64,000 nucleotides of DNA from Legionella busanensis (GTDB lineage: Bacteria > Pseudomonadota > Gammaproteobacteria > Legionellales > Legionellaceae), in the NCBI RefSeq assembly GCF_900461525.1, contig NZ_UGOD01000001.1, positions 1,085,001 through 1,149,000 of the forward strand, in the 5' to 3' direction. The position numbers and the translations under genes are program-made. Position 1 is the stretch's first letter. Every line of letters starts with the position of its first letter. The notes beneath the pieces are model-generated. The model was not told where the DNA came from. It was given only the letters and a program-made list of their open reading frames with translations, and made no database searches. Below, in pieces: positions 44,244 to 54,165 of this stretch.

Positions 44244-45002
44244 TTATTTTCTACATTCATAAACGATACTTTCATCATGTGTACTGGGAGATTGGGAGCG
44301 GTCAAAGGCTTTAATTAATTCAATTTGCCTAAAGCCAACTCTTTTAAGTAGATCAAGCAAAAAGGTGGGATCATTGTAAAGACGAATCTTGTATTCTTCG
44401 ATTTCAGTTTGAATAATAGAGTGACCGTGAATAAGCTCATACTTGCCGATTGAGTAACAGATATCTTCTTCAAGCATAGCTAACTGACTAAGTAAAATAA
44501 ATTTGTTATTGTCTAAGCGCCATCTTGAACCACGCCATAGTCCTAATTCTTTTGGTAATGCAGCAAAAGTTTCTACTTCAAATACAAAAAGACCACCGGG
44601 AACCAAATGTCTATAAATGGCTGTTAGGGCATTTTTGATTGTTTGCAAATTAGTTATTAAACCAAATGAGCCACTAGGAATGAAAATTAATTCATAGGTT
44701 TTAGGTTGATTAAGATCTTCAATTAAACCTTGCCAAATAACAGGCTTAATTTTCTTTGCAGATGCTTTTGTTTTTAATGCGCTTAACATGCTAGAACTTG
44801 CATCGAAACCTTCAATAGCAAGGCCGTCAGCTAGCATAGGAAGGAGGAATCGTCCAGAACCACACATAGGCTCTAAAATGGCGCCATTAACTTCTTTAAC
44901 ATAGCTTAAATAGAAATCATAAGCTTCTTTTGGTGGATTTGGTTTACTTAAATCATATACTTGCGTACATAAATCTAAGTAAGTATCTAGCGATTGATTC
45001 AT
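44244..45002 (-). CDS. Class I SAM-dependent methyltransferase
   Basis: 252 residues. Motif I is ILEPMCGSGRFLLPML near residue 38, then IEGFDASSSMLSALK. FIPSGSFGLI follows near residue 110 with the typical VPGGLFVFEVETF about residue 140. A Rossmann methyltransferase with unknown acceptor. It is the first gene of a pair with the cupin, and 29 bases after a GNAT gene. Confidence 0.85.
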   Translation of the reverse strand: MNQSLDTYLDLCTQVYDLSKPNPPKEAYDFYLSYVKEVNGAILEPMCGSGRFLLPMLADGLAIEGFDASSSMLSALKTKASAKKIKPVIWQGLIEDLNQPKTYELIFIPSGSFGLITNLQTIKNALTAIYRHLVPGGLFVFEVETFAALPKELGLWRGSRWRLDNNKFILLSQLAMLEEDICYSIGKYELIHGHSIIQTEIEEYKIRLYNDPTFLLDLLKRVGFRQIELIKAFDRSQSPSTHDESIVYECRK

Positions 45003-45031
45003 CCATAGACCTCTAAACTGTCATGATATTT

Positions 45032-45790
45032 TTAGGTTAATTTACTTTCTTTTTCATAATACAAATTGCTAAAAAGAGGTTGAAAACCAATTCTTTTATA
45101 GACATTTAGTCCTAATGCTGAGGCTTCTAAGAAGCATGTTTTTATTCCAAGATTGGTTGCATGACGTAAAGCTGCATGAATAAGCTTAGTTGCATAACCT
45201 CTTTTTTGATAAGCAGGTAATGTTGCAATATCATCTAATCGTGCACTATTTTCATCGATAGTTAAGGTAAGGGAGCAAATAGGATTATTTTCGACAAAAC
45301 CCGAGAAATGGTAAATGTTGTCATTAACATATACTGCACTTTGATGTTGTTTAGTATAAATACTAGTAATTGCTGGTGTAGATTCAAATCCATACAGTAT
45401 TGGTATGCTCCAGGTCTCTAATTCATGTTTCATTTCTTTAATTTCTAGCTCTAATGGTATTGAAACATATGACTTTAAATCGAGTTCCATTGCCACACCT
45501 TTATCAACGAGTGATAATTTCTGAGCGTCAAGCAAAGTGGAACTATCTGCAGTTAATAAGTAATCAGGTAAAATTAATGCCCAAGGTAAATTTTTCTGCA
45601 AATAAAAACATTCACAAGTTAATAAATGGTTTTCAAGAAGAGGCTTAACTGAATTTACAATAGCAGGGTTTAAGTTGGGCGCTTTTACGCCAGTTGCAAA
45701 GGCAGTTAAACATCCTAAGTCAATTTTTTCAAAACTAAGTAGTGAAAAAAATTGCTGTTCAAGTTTATGGTAGGAAGTAAATTTATGCAT
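45032..45790 (-). CDS. GNAT acetyltransferase (C-terminal domain)
   Basis: 252 residues. The C-terminal half is a GNAT domain with IATLPAYQKRGYATKLIHAALRHA (broken by the turn) and AKxLGL...YKRIGFQPLFSNLYY. The N-terminal 120 residues are not a clear second GNAT. Substrate unknown. Same strand and close to the methyltransferase gene. Confidence 0.78.
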   Translation of the reverse strand: MHKFTSYHKLEQQFFSLLSFEKIDLGCLTAFATGVKAPNLNPAIVNSVKPLLENHLLTCECFYLQKNLPWALILPDYLLTADSSTLLDAQKLSLVDKGVAMELDLKSYVSIPLELEIKEMKHELETWSIPILYGFESTPAITSIYTKQHQSAVYVNDNIYHFSGFVENNPICSLTLTIDENSARLDDIATLPAYQKRGYATKLIHAALRHATNLGIKTCFLEASALGLNVYKRIGFQPLFSNLYYEKESKLT

Positions 45791-45897
45791 GTTTTTATAG
45801 CAGAAAAGCCTTACAATATTAGTAGTGGGTATTCAAATCGTTCAAATCTAATTTGAGCATATAAACAAATAATATTTTTATTACTTTACATAATACG

Positions 45898-46800
45898 ATG
45901 GATTCATTGATTAGTTTTTATAAAAAACAATTTGGTCTGCAGCATGCGACATTCATTCGTATTGAGCATAATGATACAATGGTTGCCATTGTTTATAAAG
46001 TTATAGTGCCATCTAGTTTGCCACTTATTCTAAAAATAAGTACGCGCCCTGGTGACTATTATCGTGAAGTCTATTTTTTAAATTATCTCGCTAATAAATT
46101 ACCTGTACCTCGTTTACTTGATAGCAGTGCACCTTCGGAGAGCGCTTACGGCGCAGTGTTAATGGAATGCTTATCTGGTGATCTACTTATACTATCTAAT
46201 TTCTCAAATATGGCTTATCAAGTTGGCGTACTATTAGCTAAGATTCATGCAAACCGTGTAGATGGCTATGGTGATTTAATTCATCCTCCTTTAAGTTCTA
46301 ACCCATGCAGTGATTTAATATTTAAATTTGAAGAAGGATTAGCTGAATGTGCTAATCACTTACCACAAGCTTTACTTGAGCGCTGCCGTCATTATATTAA
46401 TGAGCGACTTTATATACTTACAGACGCTGACGGGCCTTGTATCACGCATCGCGATTTTCGTCCTGGGAATATTATTGTTGAGAATAATAAGATAAGCGGA
46501 ATTATTGATTGGGCTTCAGGGCGGGCTAGTTTTGCTGAGGAAGATTTTTACTCTTTAGAACATGCACGTTGTTTCTCTTCACTTAAGGCCAAACAATTAT
46601 TTTTACAAGGCTATGCCAGCGTTCGGCCTCTACCTGATTATGATAAAATGTTGCCAATTTTAAGCTTAAGCAAGGTAATCGGTATGATTGGTTTTATGGT
46701 TAAAACAGGAACCTGGAACACAAGCCATAAAAAATTATATCAATATAATTACCAGCTTCTTGAACAGATAATGACTACCAATAAGGGTTATGGCTTCTAG
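45898..46800 (+). CDS. Aminoglycoside-phosphotransferase-family kinase
   Basis: 300 residues. ITHRDFRPGNIIVENN contains the catalytic H-x-D-x-x-x-x-N loop and IIDWASG is the metal-binding D motif, both standard for the APH/choline-kinase fold. The N-lobe carries a Lys in PLILKIST. It could inactivate an aminoglycoside or phosphorylate another small molecule. It is flanked by a GNAT and a P-loop kinase gene, and its stop overlaps the convergent kinase gene by 4 bases. Confidence 0.82.
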   Translation: MDSLISFYKKQFGLQHATFIRIEHNDTMVAIVYKVIVPSSLPLILKISTRPGDYYREVYFLNYLANKLPVPRLLDSSAPSESAYGAVLMECLSGDLLILSNFSNMAYQVGVLLAKIHANRVDGYGDLIHPPLSSNPCSDLIFKFEEGLAECANHLPQALLERCRHYINERLYILTDADGPCITHRDFRPGNIIVENNKISGIIDWASGRASFAEEDFYSLEHARCFSSLKAKQLFLQGYASVRPLPDYDKMLPILSLSKVIGMIGFMVKTGTWNTSHKKLYQYNYQLLEQIMTTNKGYGF

Positions 46801-47402
46801 TTTTTATCAAGTACACCCATATTACAGTTGGCTGTTTCTATATTCTTTATCCAATCCGCTATTTTCCAAGCAACTTCTTTTAAAGCGAGAGCTGTTGTAT
46901 CAAGAATCAGAATATTATCTAAGTGACTATAATTTTCTAGCTGATTAAATCGACTAAAATCCATCATACTTGCCGCAGATTCTTGAATAACATGTACAGC
47001 CCATGTTGGGTCTTGATGATGCATACGAAGCCACGCAGACCAGTTAAGCATATTCTGATCTGCGCCATAGGTGTTGCGCTTTTTAAGACGTTGAATACGC
47101 TCAAAATCACTGACATCTAGAAGACAAAAGTTAATTTTATCAATCTGCCTGGCAGAAGGGCTACTTAGAATTTCACCTAAAACGATTTGTCCTAGCAAAC
47201 AAGCATCTTTGCCTTCATTTAGTAATTTTTTGATCCATCTCTCAGTTGATTCCTGACGCCATTTTTTATCAGCATTCTCAGGAACACCAATATCATCAAA
47301 ATCATAAACAGCAATATTATCTCTTAAAATTTCTTTTAGATATGGCATTACAGCTGTTTTACCACTGCCACTGGCACCACCTATAAAATATAATTGAGTC
47401 AT
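46797..47402 (-). CDS. P-loop kinase-like protein
   Basis: 201 residues. GGASGSGKTAVMPYL at residues 8-22 is the Walker A loop, with YDFDDIGVPENADKKW and FCLLDVSDFERIQRLKKRNTYG later, a layout of small nucleoside or shikimate-like kinases. Substrate unknown. Convergent with the phosphotransferase gene. Confidence 0.75.
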   Translation of the reverse strand: MTQLYFIGGASGSGKTAVMPYLKEILRDNIAVYDFDDIGVPENADKKWRQESTERWIKKLLNEGKDACLLGQIVLGEILSSPSARQIDKINFCLLDVSDFERIQRLKKRNTYGADQNMLNWSAWLRMHHQDPTWAVHVIQESAASMMDFSRFNQLENYSHLDNILILDTTALALKEVAWKIADWIKNIETANCNMGVLDKN

Positions 47403-47550
47403 GAAATTAATCCTGCTTTGATTGGAAACTTAAGATATCTATAGTAGATTGATGAGAATCATAAGGAATCCGGTACACTTTTCCAAGTAATCGTCATGGC
47501 TAAACACTGAAATGACTTTTCACCAGGAATTTAATGCTGGTTTATAACTA

Positions 47551-48012
47551 TTAGTCTAAGTTTTTCACCATATACACCATATTCCATTCATACTTCTTCG
47601 GCTTTAAATCAAAAAGAGGATTAAAACCAACTGATTGATAGAATAAGTACGTTCTAAGATAATTCTCATCTGATTCAGAAGGACTTAGTGTTTCAACGGT
47701 TATAGTTCTAGCACCTTTTATTTTAGCAAATTGGCAAGCTGCTTCGATTAATTGCTTTCCTATACCTTGACGATGAAAGTTGCGTTTTACAGCCAGCCAA
47801 TAAATATTGGCATTATTAGGATAAGGAAAATCAATAGAAACTAGACCAATCGTGTTATCCTCATCTTTCGCTGCAAAATTAGTACGTGATTTTACGCCTA
47901 TTATGTAATGCTTATTCGCTTCTGGTAAGCCAAAATATTCAGGTAAATCTTCTGTGATTGTTCGACATAAGGTTTGAGCCAATTCTCCCGTTATTTTTTC
48001 AATTTGAATCAT
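47551..48012 (-). CDS. GNAT acetyltransferase
   Basis: 153 residues. VKRNFHRQGIGKQLIEAACQFA carries the acetyl-CoA loop (R-x-x-G-I-G-K), followed by YLFYQSVGFNPLFDL. One domain. The start overlaps the stop of the GrpB-GNAT gene by 4 bases, so the two are translationally coupled. Confidence 0.82.
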   Translation of the reverse strand: MIQIEKITGELAQTLCRTITEDLPEYFGLPEANKHYIIGVKSRTNFAAKDEDNTIGLVSIDFPYPNNANIYWLAVKRNFHRQGIGKQLIEAACQFAKIKGARTITVETLSPSESDENYLRTYLFYQSVGFNPLFDLKPKKYEWNMVYMVKNLD

Positions 48013-48965
48013 AATATCTTCCCTACTGCAATATCTCGACCATCCCCTTTATAGTCGTCCGGATCATCAAACGGCATATTAATATAACCATTATTTCTAT
48101 AAAATTTTAACGCAGCGGGTGAGGACTCAACATGCAAGCTATGATAGCTCTGGCTTTTAAGCCACTTTTCGCATAAAGCCAAAAATTGGCTACCGTATTG
48201 ATGGTTTCTCTTAGGCTCATCAATAACAATGATCCGTAATGCTGCTCTGTTATGAGGCCATAGTTGCAAGTGTGCATAACCAATAATGTCACTTCCTTGA
48301 AATAAAACAAAATGGACATGAGAATTATGATCAAAAGTCCAAATGTAAGGGTCTGAAATCCCAGCCGTGTCAAAAAAATAAAATTGCCTGAAATAGCGTA
48401 CCTTATCCCATTCATGAGGCGTTAAGGCCTTAACCACTCTTAGTCCATTAAATCCTGTTTTTTTATTAATGGTTGCAATAAAGTTCTCTTTTCCCAAACA
48501 ATAGGCGTTAATATCATAGGGGTGTTGCTGCGCCAACGTTTCTTTTAAGCGTGCATAAACCTCTTTATCTTCTGAATGCGTTCTCATCCAGTCCCTAAAT
48601 TTTAAATGCCGCTCAATTTCAGAATTGCCTAATTCATAAACATGAACATGGTGTGTTCGTTGATTACCCCCTTTTTGAAAATAGCGGCGAAAAGGCATGC
48701 CATATTCTCCTTTTGCTTCATAGCCAAGTGTTTGCATAGCAGCATTGGCGTTTTCTACCTTAGTAATATCTAAAACAACAGGAATCATATCAATAACTGG
48801 TTTTGCAGCTAAACCCGGTACAGAGGTTGAACCGATATGATGAATCTCAATGCAATTATTACCTAATGCTGCTTTAACTTTCTCTGCTTCTTCATCGAAT
48901 TTTATAGGCCAATTAGTATCATAAGGCACTACTTCGATGCGTCGTTCTTTTTGTTTGACTGACAT
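48009..48965 (-). CDS. GrpB domain fused to GNAT acetyltransferase
   Basis: 318 residues. Residues 8-165 are a GrpB (UPF0157, nucleotidyltransferase-like) domain: EVVPYDTNWPIKFDEEAEKV, IHHIGSTSVPGLAAKPVIDM, VYELGNSEIERHLKFRDWMR. Residues 175-318 form a GNAT domain (FDTAGISDPYIWTFDHNSHV, PKRNHQYGSQFLALCEKWL, ALKFYRNNGYINMPFDD). The fusion suggests that nucleotidyl transfer and acetylation act on one substrate. A separate GNAT gene follows with an overlap of 4 bases. Confidence 0.85.
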   Translation of the reverse strand: MSVKQKERRIEVVPYDTNWPIKFDEEAEKVKAALGNNCIEIHHIGSTSVPGLAAKPVIDMIPVVLDITKVENANAAMQTLGYEAKGEYGMPFRRYFQKGGNQRTHHVHVYELGNSEIERHLKFRDWMRTHSEDKEVYARLKETLAQQHPYDINAYCLGKENFIATINKKTGFNGLRVVKALTPHEWDKVRYFRQFYFFDTAGISDPYIWTFDHNSHVHFVLFQGSDIIGYAHLQLWPHNRAALRIIVIDEPKRNHQYGSQFLALCEKWLKSQSYHSLHVESSPAALKFYRNNGYINMPFDDPDDYKGDGRDIAVGKIL

Positions 48966-49063
48966 TACTTAGTCTCCTTAAATTTACTGAACTATGTCAT
49001 TGGTTTTAGGGTGGATAGTAGTTCAGTTAATAAATCACTCATGGTCAAAAATAGGTGAGTAAT

Positions 49064-50917
49064 TTATTCATAAACTATCTCACTAGCTAAGTTTTTCTTA
49101 TATTGCTTACTTGGCAAAAAACCACCAACTTGAGCATTCCAGAGAGTTTTATACAACCCATCTTTCTTAAGCAATTCATGGTGGGTACCATCTTCAACAA
49201 TACGCCCTTTGTCAAAAACAAGTATTCGGTCCATCTGCAAAAGTGTCGATAAGCGATGTGCAATAACCAGCGTTGTTTTACCTTGTATAAGTTCCCATAA
49301 ACTTTCCTGAATAGTTGCTTCGGTGATGGAGTCGAGCTGGGAAGTTGCCTCATCAAGTATTAAAATGGGCGCATTTTTTAAAATAGCACGTGCAATAGCA
49401 ATACGTTGACGCTGTCCACCTGAAAGCTTAATCCCTCGCTCTCCGACTAGCGTTTCATAGCCTTCCGGCAAGAGATGGATGAACTCATGCGCATGTGCTT
49501 TTTTGGCAGCTAAAATGACTTCTTTATTGGTAGCATCTGAATTGCCATAACGGATATTATCCATAAGACTGCGATGAAAAAGAGTTGGTTCTTGCGGAAT
49601 CATAGCAATAGCTCGCCTTAGGCTCTCCTGAGTAACATCAACTATGTCTTGGCCATCAATTAAAATTTGACCAGCTGCAACATCGTAAAGTCTTAAAATG
49701 AGATTCACAAAAGTTGATTTGCCGCTTCCCGAAAAACCTACTAAACCTACTTTTTGTCCAGGCAGAATTGTGACTGACTTATCGTGGAAAAGACATTTGC
49801 TGCCTTGGTAATGAAATTTAACCTTAGAAAACTCAATTTTTCCTTTAGTAACTATTAAGGGAGAGGCGTTATTTTTATCGGAAATGTCATGTACCACTAT
49901 TAATGCATTTAAGCTTTGTTTTGTCTTCCCTAATGCTTGGTTAAATTGGTCTACCTGAAACATGGTGTACCACATCATATGCCCCAATTCCATGGAAATA
50001 CCAAGGATTAATGCAAAATCACCAATGCTAACCAATCCTCTGCTATACAAATGAATTAGAGTAAAGCAAGCTAAGCCCATCAATACTGCAATCATTCCAC
50101 CTTGGGCACAACATAATAAAACAATAAAAAGCTCTTTTCGTTGAAATGCTTTTTGCACTACATGAAAGAAACGATTCATTCGATTCACTTCATAGCGCTT
50201 TTGCGCAAAGAGGCGAATATTAACCTGATTAGATAAACTATCTACTAATTGGCCAGATAACTGCGATTCTGAACTGGCATGATCATCAGACAGTTGCACT
50301 AAACGCCTCGACATCCAGACGCTAAATGATGCAAAAGCAATGAACCAGAGTAATAAAATGTAAAAAAATAAAATATTGACAGAATAGGCCGTAATAAAGG
50401 AGACAATTAGAAGGGACGAGCCACGCAGGAAATCCATCGATACGCGGTGTAGAATAATTTCAAGATTATCAGCAAGGGTTGTGATTTGATCGGCAATACG
50501 TCCAGATAGATTATCCTGAAAAAACTGCGAGCTTGCTCCTAATACATACTCAAACGTTTGGCTAATAATTTTGTTTTTTATAACCGCTTCATACTTATAG
50601 TTCAAAAACCCAAGTGTACGCCAAGTGATATTGTCAAAAAAGATAAAGTTCAAAACTAACAAACCGGCTGCCCAATACAAAGAGGACATGTTGCTGCTTG
50701 TTTTTGCTGCCAAGGTATTAATGAAAAATTTAATCAATAAACTATTAAATGGCCCCCATAATCCAGCCAACACGGCAAGCAGGATAAATAAAAACACGAC
50801 AGCTCGATACGGCTTTAAAAAATACCATATAAAAGAGCCTAAGCGATTTGGCAAAACATTGGCTTTAGATTTAGTAATAAGACGTAGGTCTTTAGATGAA
50901 ATTGATTTATGGTTCAT
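49064..50917 (-). CDS. ABC exporter, MsbA-type half transporter
   Basis: 617 residues. The N-terminal membrane domain has about six helices between residues 30 and 325. The ATPase domain has VGLVGFSGSGKSTFVNLI near 397, signature LSGGQRQRIAIARAIL, Walker B ILILDEATSQLD and the H-loop LVIAHRLSTL. A homodimeric exporter of lipid, peptide or drug is expected; the cargo cannot be named. It has its own upstream space and is not close to other genes, although the neighbouring cargo includes biosynthetic enzymes. Confidence 0.88.
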   Translation of the reverse strand: MNHKSISSKDLRLITKSKANVLPNRLGSFIWYFLKPYRAVVFLFILLAVLAGLWGPFNSLLIKFFINTLAAKTSSNMSSLYWAAGLLVLNFIFFDNITWRTLGFLNYKYEAVIKNKIISQTFEYVLGASSQFFQDNLSGRIADQITTLADNLEIILHRVSMDFLRGSSLLIVSFITAYSVNILFFYILLLWFIAFASFSVWMSRRLVQLSDDHASSESQLSGQLVDSLSNQVNIRLFAQKRYEVNRMNRFFHVVQKAFQRKELFIVLLCCAQGGMIAVLMGLACFTLIHLYSRGLVSIGDFALILGISMELGHMMWYTMFQVDQFNQALGKTKQSLNALIVVHDISDKNNASPLIVTKGKIEFSKVKFHYQGSKCLFHDKSVTILPGQKVGLVGFSGSGKSTFVNLILRLYDVAAGQILIDGQDIVDVTQESLRRAIAMIPQEPTLFHRSLMDNIRYGNSDATNKEVILAAKKAHAHEFIHLLPEGYETLVGERGIKLSGGQRQRIAIARAILKNAPILILDEATSQLDSITEATIQESLWELIQGKTTLVIAHRLSTLLQMDRILVFDKGRIVEDGTHHELLKKDGLYKTLWNAQVGGFLPSKQYKKNLASEIVYE

Positions 50918-51313
50918 AATTTACTCTTAAGCATGTCTGTTAGGACATTAAAAAACAAAAAAGTCAAAAATGACTTCATTCGCTTTGCCCTATAGATTGG
51001 GCGTACTTAAGATGTAATTTCCATGATGATATAAACCTACTTTTAGAATATTTTCTCTAATTAACGCACAATTTTAAAATAAAGTAATTAAGTGTGTCAA
51101 TATTATGTCCAAAATTATTTTAATTTTCACACGATTTTCCTTAACATGCAAAAATTTTTGAGTAAACTGCAATACTACTATTTCAAGGTTTCAGTGAAAT
51201 CTGCTTATTTAATTTTTCCTTGATATTAAGCTAGTCAAATCATCAATGAGTTTTTTCGTACATCCTGAAGTTGTGAAGTTCTTATTATCTAAAAATGGGT
51301 ATACATAACTACG
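50918..51313. other. Gap before serine hydrolase gene
   Basis: A short palindrome AAGTCA-AAAA-TGACTT lies at 50961-50976, just upstream of the ABC exporter gene. Otherwise AT-rich without gene, repeat or terminator that I can support. Confidence 0.35.
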
Positions 51314-53065
51314 CTATGGATTAGTTTGAAAAGAAAGCGAATTTTCTTGTTTTACCGTTTCTTCCTTATTCCGAACATCATCCACAACATTTCGATATCT
51401 TTGATTTACTTCTCTAGCAGACTCTAAATGGGCTGTATTGGTTATTTCATTTATTGAATGTTTTTCTGATAATCCTTCTTGGGGCTTTTGTAAAGGATGT
51501 TTATCGAATTGTTTAGGAGGACCATCGAGAAAATCAATGCTTACTTGATTTCCATTAAATCTTATTCTATAAGATTGATCCTTTTCCGGTAAAAACTCTG
51601 TTTCTGATACTCTAATAAGCTTTATTTCTTCTCCAAATTGCTCATGTATTAAATTACCTTCTCTAATAAATAGTGTTCTCTGTTCATTATATTTGTTTGT
51701 TAATATGCCTGCAAAGTGTTCTAGTGGTTTATGAAATGTCTGCGTTTCAGAAATGGGCGGGTGAGCTTGATTAAACCATTCTAAACGCAGTCTACTGGAT
51801 TCGTGGTTATTCGAAAACTCAAGCGCTTTAGTAAACTTACTTCGAGCAAGGTCAAATTTTCCTGCATTTTCCGCAATCAAACCTTCAAGCGTATTTTGCC
51901 ACACTGGATCGTAGCCCTGAGGATAATTAGGCATACGTTTAAATAGGCCTTCTGTATCACCAATTGGAGCGAAATCAGGAGCGCTGAATAGCTCGTTCGC
52001 AATCCTCATTCCATTTTCAGAATTTGTAAAAAAAACGGCACCTTTTTTATCTGTTACATTAATTGCAACAAAGGATCTTGTATTAGGGTTTTCACCATAC
52101 TGATAGGCGATTATCTCATCTTTGTTATCTTTATCTTTATTTTTATAGTTATAGATATGCCAACCTAAACCACAAGTTGGAAAACTATCAGCGTTCTTTG
52201 GCTTAAATGTGTCTCCCATATTCTTTAACCAAGCCACCATTAACTTTGAAAAATCCTGAGCTGTTGTTATTAGTGAGCCTGCCGCATGCACTGGCGGGTC
52301 GCCTATATAAATGTTTTTTGGTTGACCTAGCTCTGTATGAACTTTAACAATAGTGGGCGTGTTCTCTGATTGAGGCAAAAAAGTTGAGTTTTCCATTTCT
52401 AAAGGGTCAAACACATACTGTTTTGCTAGCTCTTCTAAACTTTTCCCCGTGGTGGCCTCAAGGACTTTTTGTAAGTAAAGAAAAGATTCACCTGAATAGG
52501 AATATTCCTCGCCTGGTTCTGAATTAAATGCTAGTGTTGAATGTAGATTAGTCCCCACATTTGGCAAGCCTGTGGTATGGGATAATACATGTTTAATGGT
52601 TAACTTTTTAGCTTGTTCAGGGTATTTTCCCTTATCTACAAATCTCTCATATTCCAAAATATCATCTAATTGTTTAGCTTGTTCCTCTAATTGTGTAGTT
52701 TTTTTTGGAGATTCATCTAGTTGCTTGCGCACTTCGATTTGTTTTTCATTGACGATCTCGTAAATTGGTTTATCCAATTGAACTTTATTTTCCTCAGCCC
52801 ATTGTAACACTAAATAAGTAAATACAATTTTGCTAAGGGAGGATGCTGGAAATTGGGTATTATTATTTACGTCAGTAGCGGGGGAGTCGGCGTTTTTTTT
52901 GCCAAAAGCTATTGCAGTACTTTCAAATTCAGTGTTGTTTTGCTCTTTTGGCTCAACATAAGCATAGCTTATTGCTGGAATATGAGTAGGTACTGTTATT
53001 CTTTGTAAAATATCAACAGACGGCTTAGGCATAATGTATTGAAAATAATCTAAATATATATTCAT
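51314..53065 (-). CDS. Serine beta-lactamase-like hydrolase
   Basis: 583 residues. SSLSKIVFTYLVLQW (S76-x-x-K79) and GEEYSYSGESFLYLQKVLE (Y-S-G in place of the usual Y-x-N) are the first two motifs of the class C beta-lactamase / DD-peptidase family. ALNHTTGLPN-like text (KHVLSHTTGLPNVGTNLH) is typical. Residues about 390-540 form an extra C-terminal domain with ISFLDGPPKQFDKHPL. No clear signal peptide, so it may act in the cytoplasm or be exported otherwise. Could be an esterase rather than a lactamase. No operon partner. Confidence 0.82.
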   Translation of the reverse strand: MNIYLDYFQYIMPKPSVDILQRITVPTHIPAISYAYVEPKEQNNTEFESTAIAFGKKNADSPATDVNNNTQFPASSLSKIVFTYLVLQWAEENKVQLDKPIYEIVNEKQIEVRKQLDESPKKTTQLEEQAKQLDDILEYERFVDKGKYPEQAKKLTIKHVLSHTTGLPNVGTNLHSTLAFNSEPGEEYSYSGESFLYLQKVLEATTGKSLEELAKQYVFDPLEMENSTFLPQSENTPTIVKVHTELGQPKNIYIGDPPVHAAGSLITTAQDFSKLMVAWLKNMGDTFKPKNADSFPTCGLGWHIYNYKNKDKDNKDEIIAYQYGENPNTRSFVAINVTDKKGAVFFTNSENGMRIANELFSAPDFAPIGDTEGLFKRMPNYPQGYDPVWQNTLEGLIAENAGKFDLARSKFTKALEFSNNHESSRLRLEWFNQAHPPISETQTFHKPLEHFAGILTNKYNEQRTLFIREGNLIHEQFGEEIKLIRVSETEFLPEKDQSYRIRFNGNQVSIDFLDGPPKQFDKHPLQKPQEGLSEKHSINEITNTAHLESAREVNQRYRNVVDDVRNKEETVKQENSLSFQTNP

Positions 53066-53213
53066 TATAAAACAAATCTTTGGGACTGGTAGTTGCAGAC
53101 TTTACCACTACAAGTAAACTTATCTTAAAGAGTGTATTGCTTTGTTTTCATTAGAATAGAAGCAAAGATTAGTTATTTGCTTTCAATTATTAATAAATTT
53201 AGGTCTAGTTTAA

Positions 53214-53924
53214 TTACTCTTTAAAATCATTTGTAGGCCTTGGTCCTTTCGATATATCAAATGGATTTGGTGATTTATAAGTAGAATCAGTCATGTCTTT
53301 TACATCAACTTTTTGGTTATTAAGGGGATTCGGCTTATAAGCAAGATCTGCATTATAGTTATTGTTTGGAATAAGGTTTTTATTCAAAAGCTTAGTAACA
53401 AATTGATCATATAATTTTTGATCTGGGATACTAATTTTCAGGTCATTCCCTTTTCTTGAGACGCTAATATTTTGTCCCTTGACTTCCTGAGTAAATAGTT
53501 TGAGTTCCTCTTCAATTTTATCATAAAGCTCGTTAAGATCCTTTGCATCTGTATCATCAAGAGATTCATCACCTTCAAAATGGATTAATCCCTTTGCTAA
53601 GTCTAATCCCATTGAAAACACAGCAGATCCATTATTAAAATTGTAAAGGAAATCATCTTCAGTTTGCCAAACTTCACTATGTTCTAGGTAAGAGGATAAT
53701 GCTCTGACTTCTAGATTTGTAGGTTTATATTCTGGAGTAGGCGCACTACCATTTTGGGCTGTTTCACCTTTATCGCCACCGCCTCCTCCGCCACCACCAT
53801 GGCCTTTGCAAATAGGTGAGCCCATTGCACGGCATATACCGCAAGGGTTGCTATCTAAAGCATTTGATCGTTCCTCGCTTCGCTTTCCTTTAGTTTTGGC
53901 ATTAGTTGGCATTTCGCACTCCAT
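53214..53924 (-). CDS. Gly- and Cys-rich hypothetical protein
   Basis: 236 residues. After a basic N-terminus comes LDSNPCGICRAMGSPICKGHG followed by a run of eight glycines at residues 43-50, then an acidic helical C-terminal part. Three cysteines close together (C-x-x-C, then C) could bind metal. No signal peptide or membrane helix. I do not recognise the family; the glycine run looks like a flexible linker. Isolated gene. Confidence 0.55.
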   Translation of the reverse strand: MECEMPTNAKTKGKRSEERSNALDSNPCGICRAMGSPICKGHGGGGGGGGDKGETAQNGSAPTPEYKPTNLEVRALSSYLEHSEVWQTEDDFLYNFNNGSAVFSMGLDLAKGLIHFEGDESLDDTDAKDLNELYDKIEEELKLFTQEVKGQNISVSRKGNDLKISIPDQKLYDQFVTKLLNKNLIPNNNYNADLAYKPNPLNNQKVDVKDMTDSTYKSPNPFDISKGPRPTNDFKE

Positions 53925-54132
53925 AACATCATCTACTTGTTCAAATTTTAATATATTAAGGTTATGTTATAGAGCAATTTTTTGGATTTTTACGAATTAT
54001 TAACAAATATATTTTACGGTAAAGTTAGGTTTCAAACACTTACTTTATTCAATGGCAAGATAATGTTTACACTACTGCCGTCCTTTCTCAGTTCTCAGTT
54101 AAAATAAGGACTCGTGATTGTTTAGCAAAGCG

Positions 54133-54165
54133 AATTAGTCACTAATAATCACTAGGAACCATTTA
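54133..54165. repeat. 33-bp direct repeat, copy 1
   Basis: AATTAGTCACTAATAATC and on to 54165. It matches 54764-54796 at 32 of 33 positions. It encodes, on the minus strand, a tail KWFLVIISD identical in frame to the end of the HTH-like gene, so it is a leftover of a second copy of that gene end. Confidence 0.8.
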
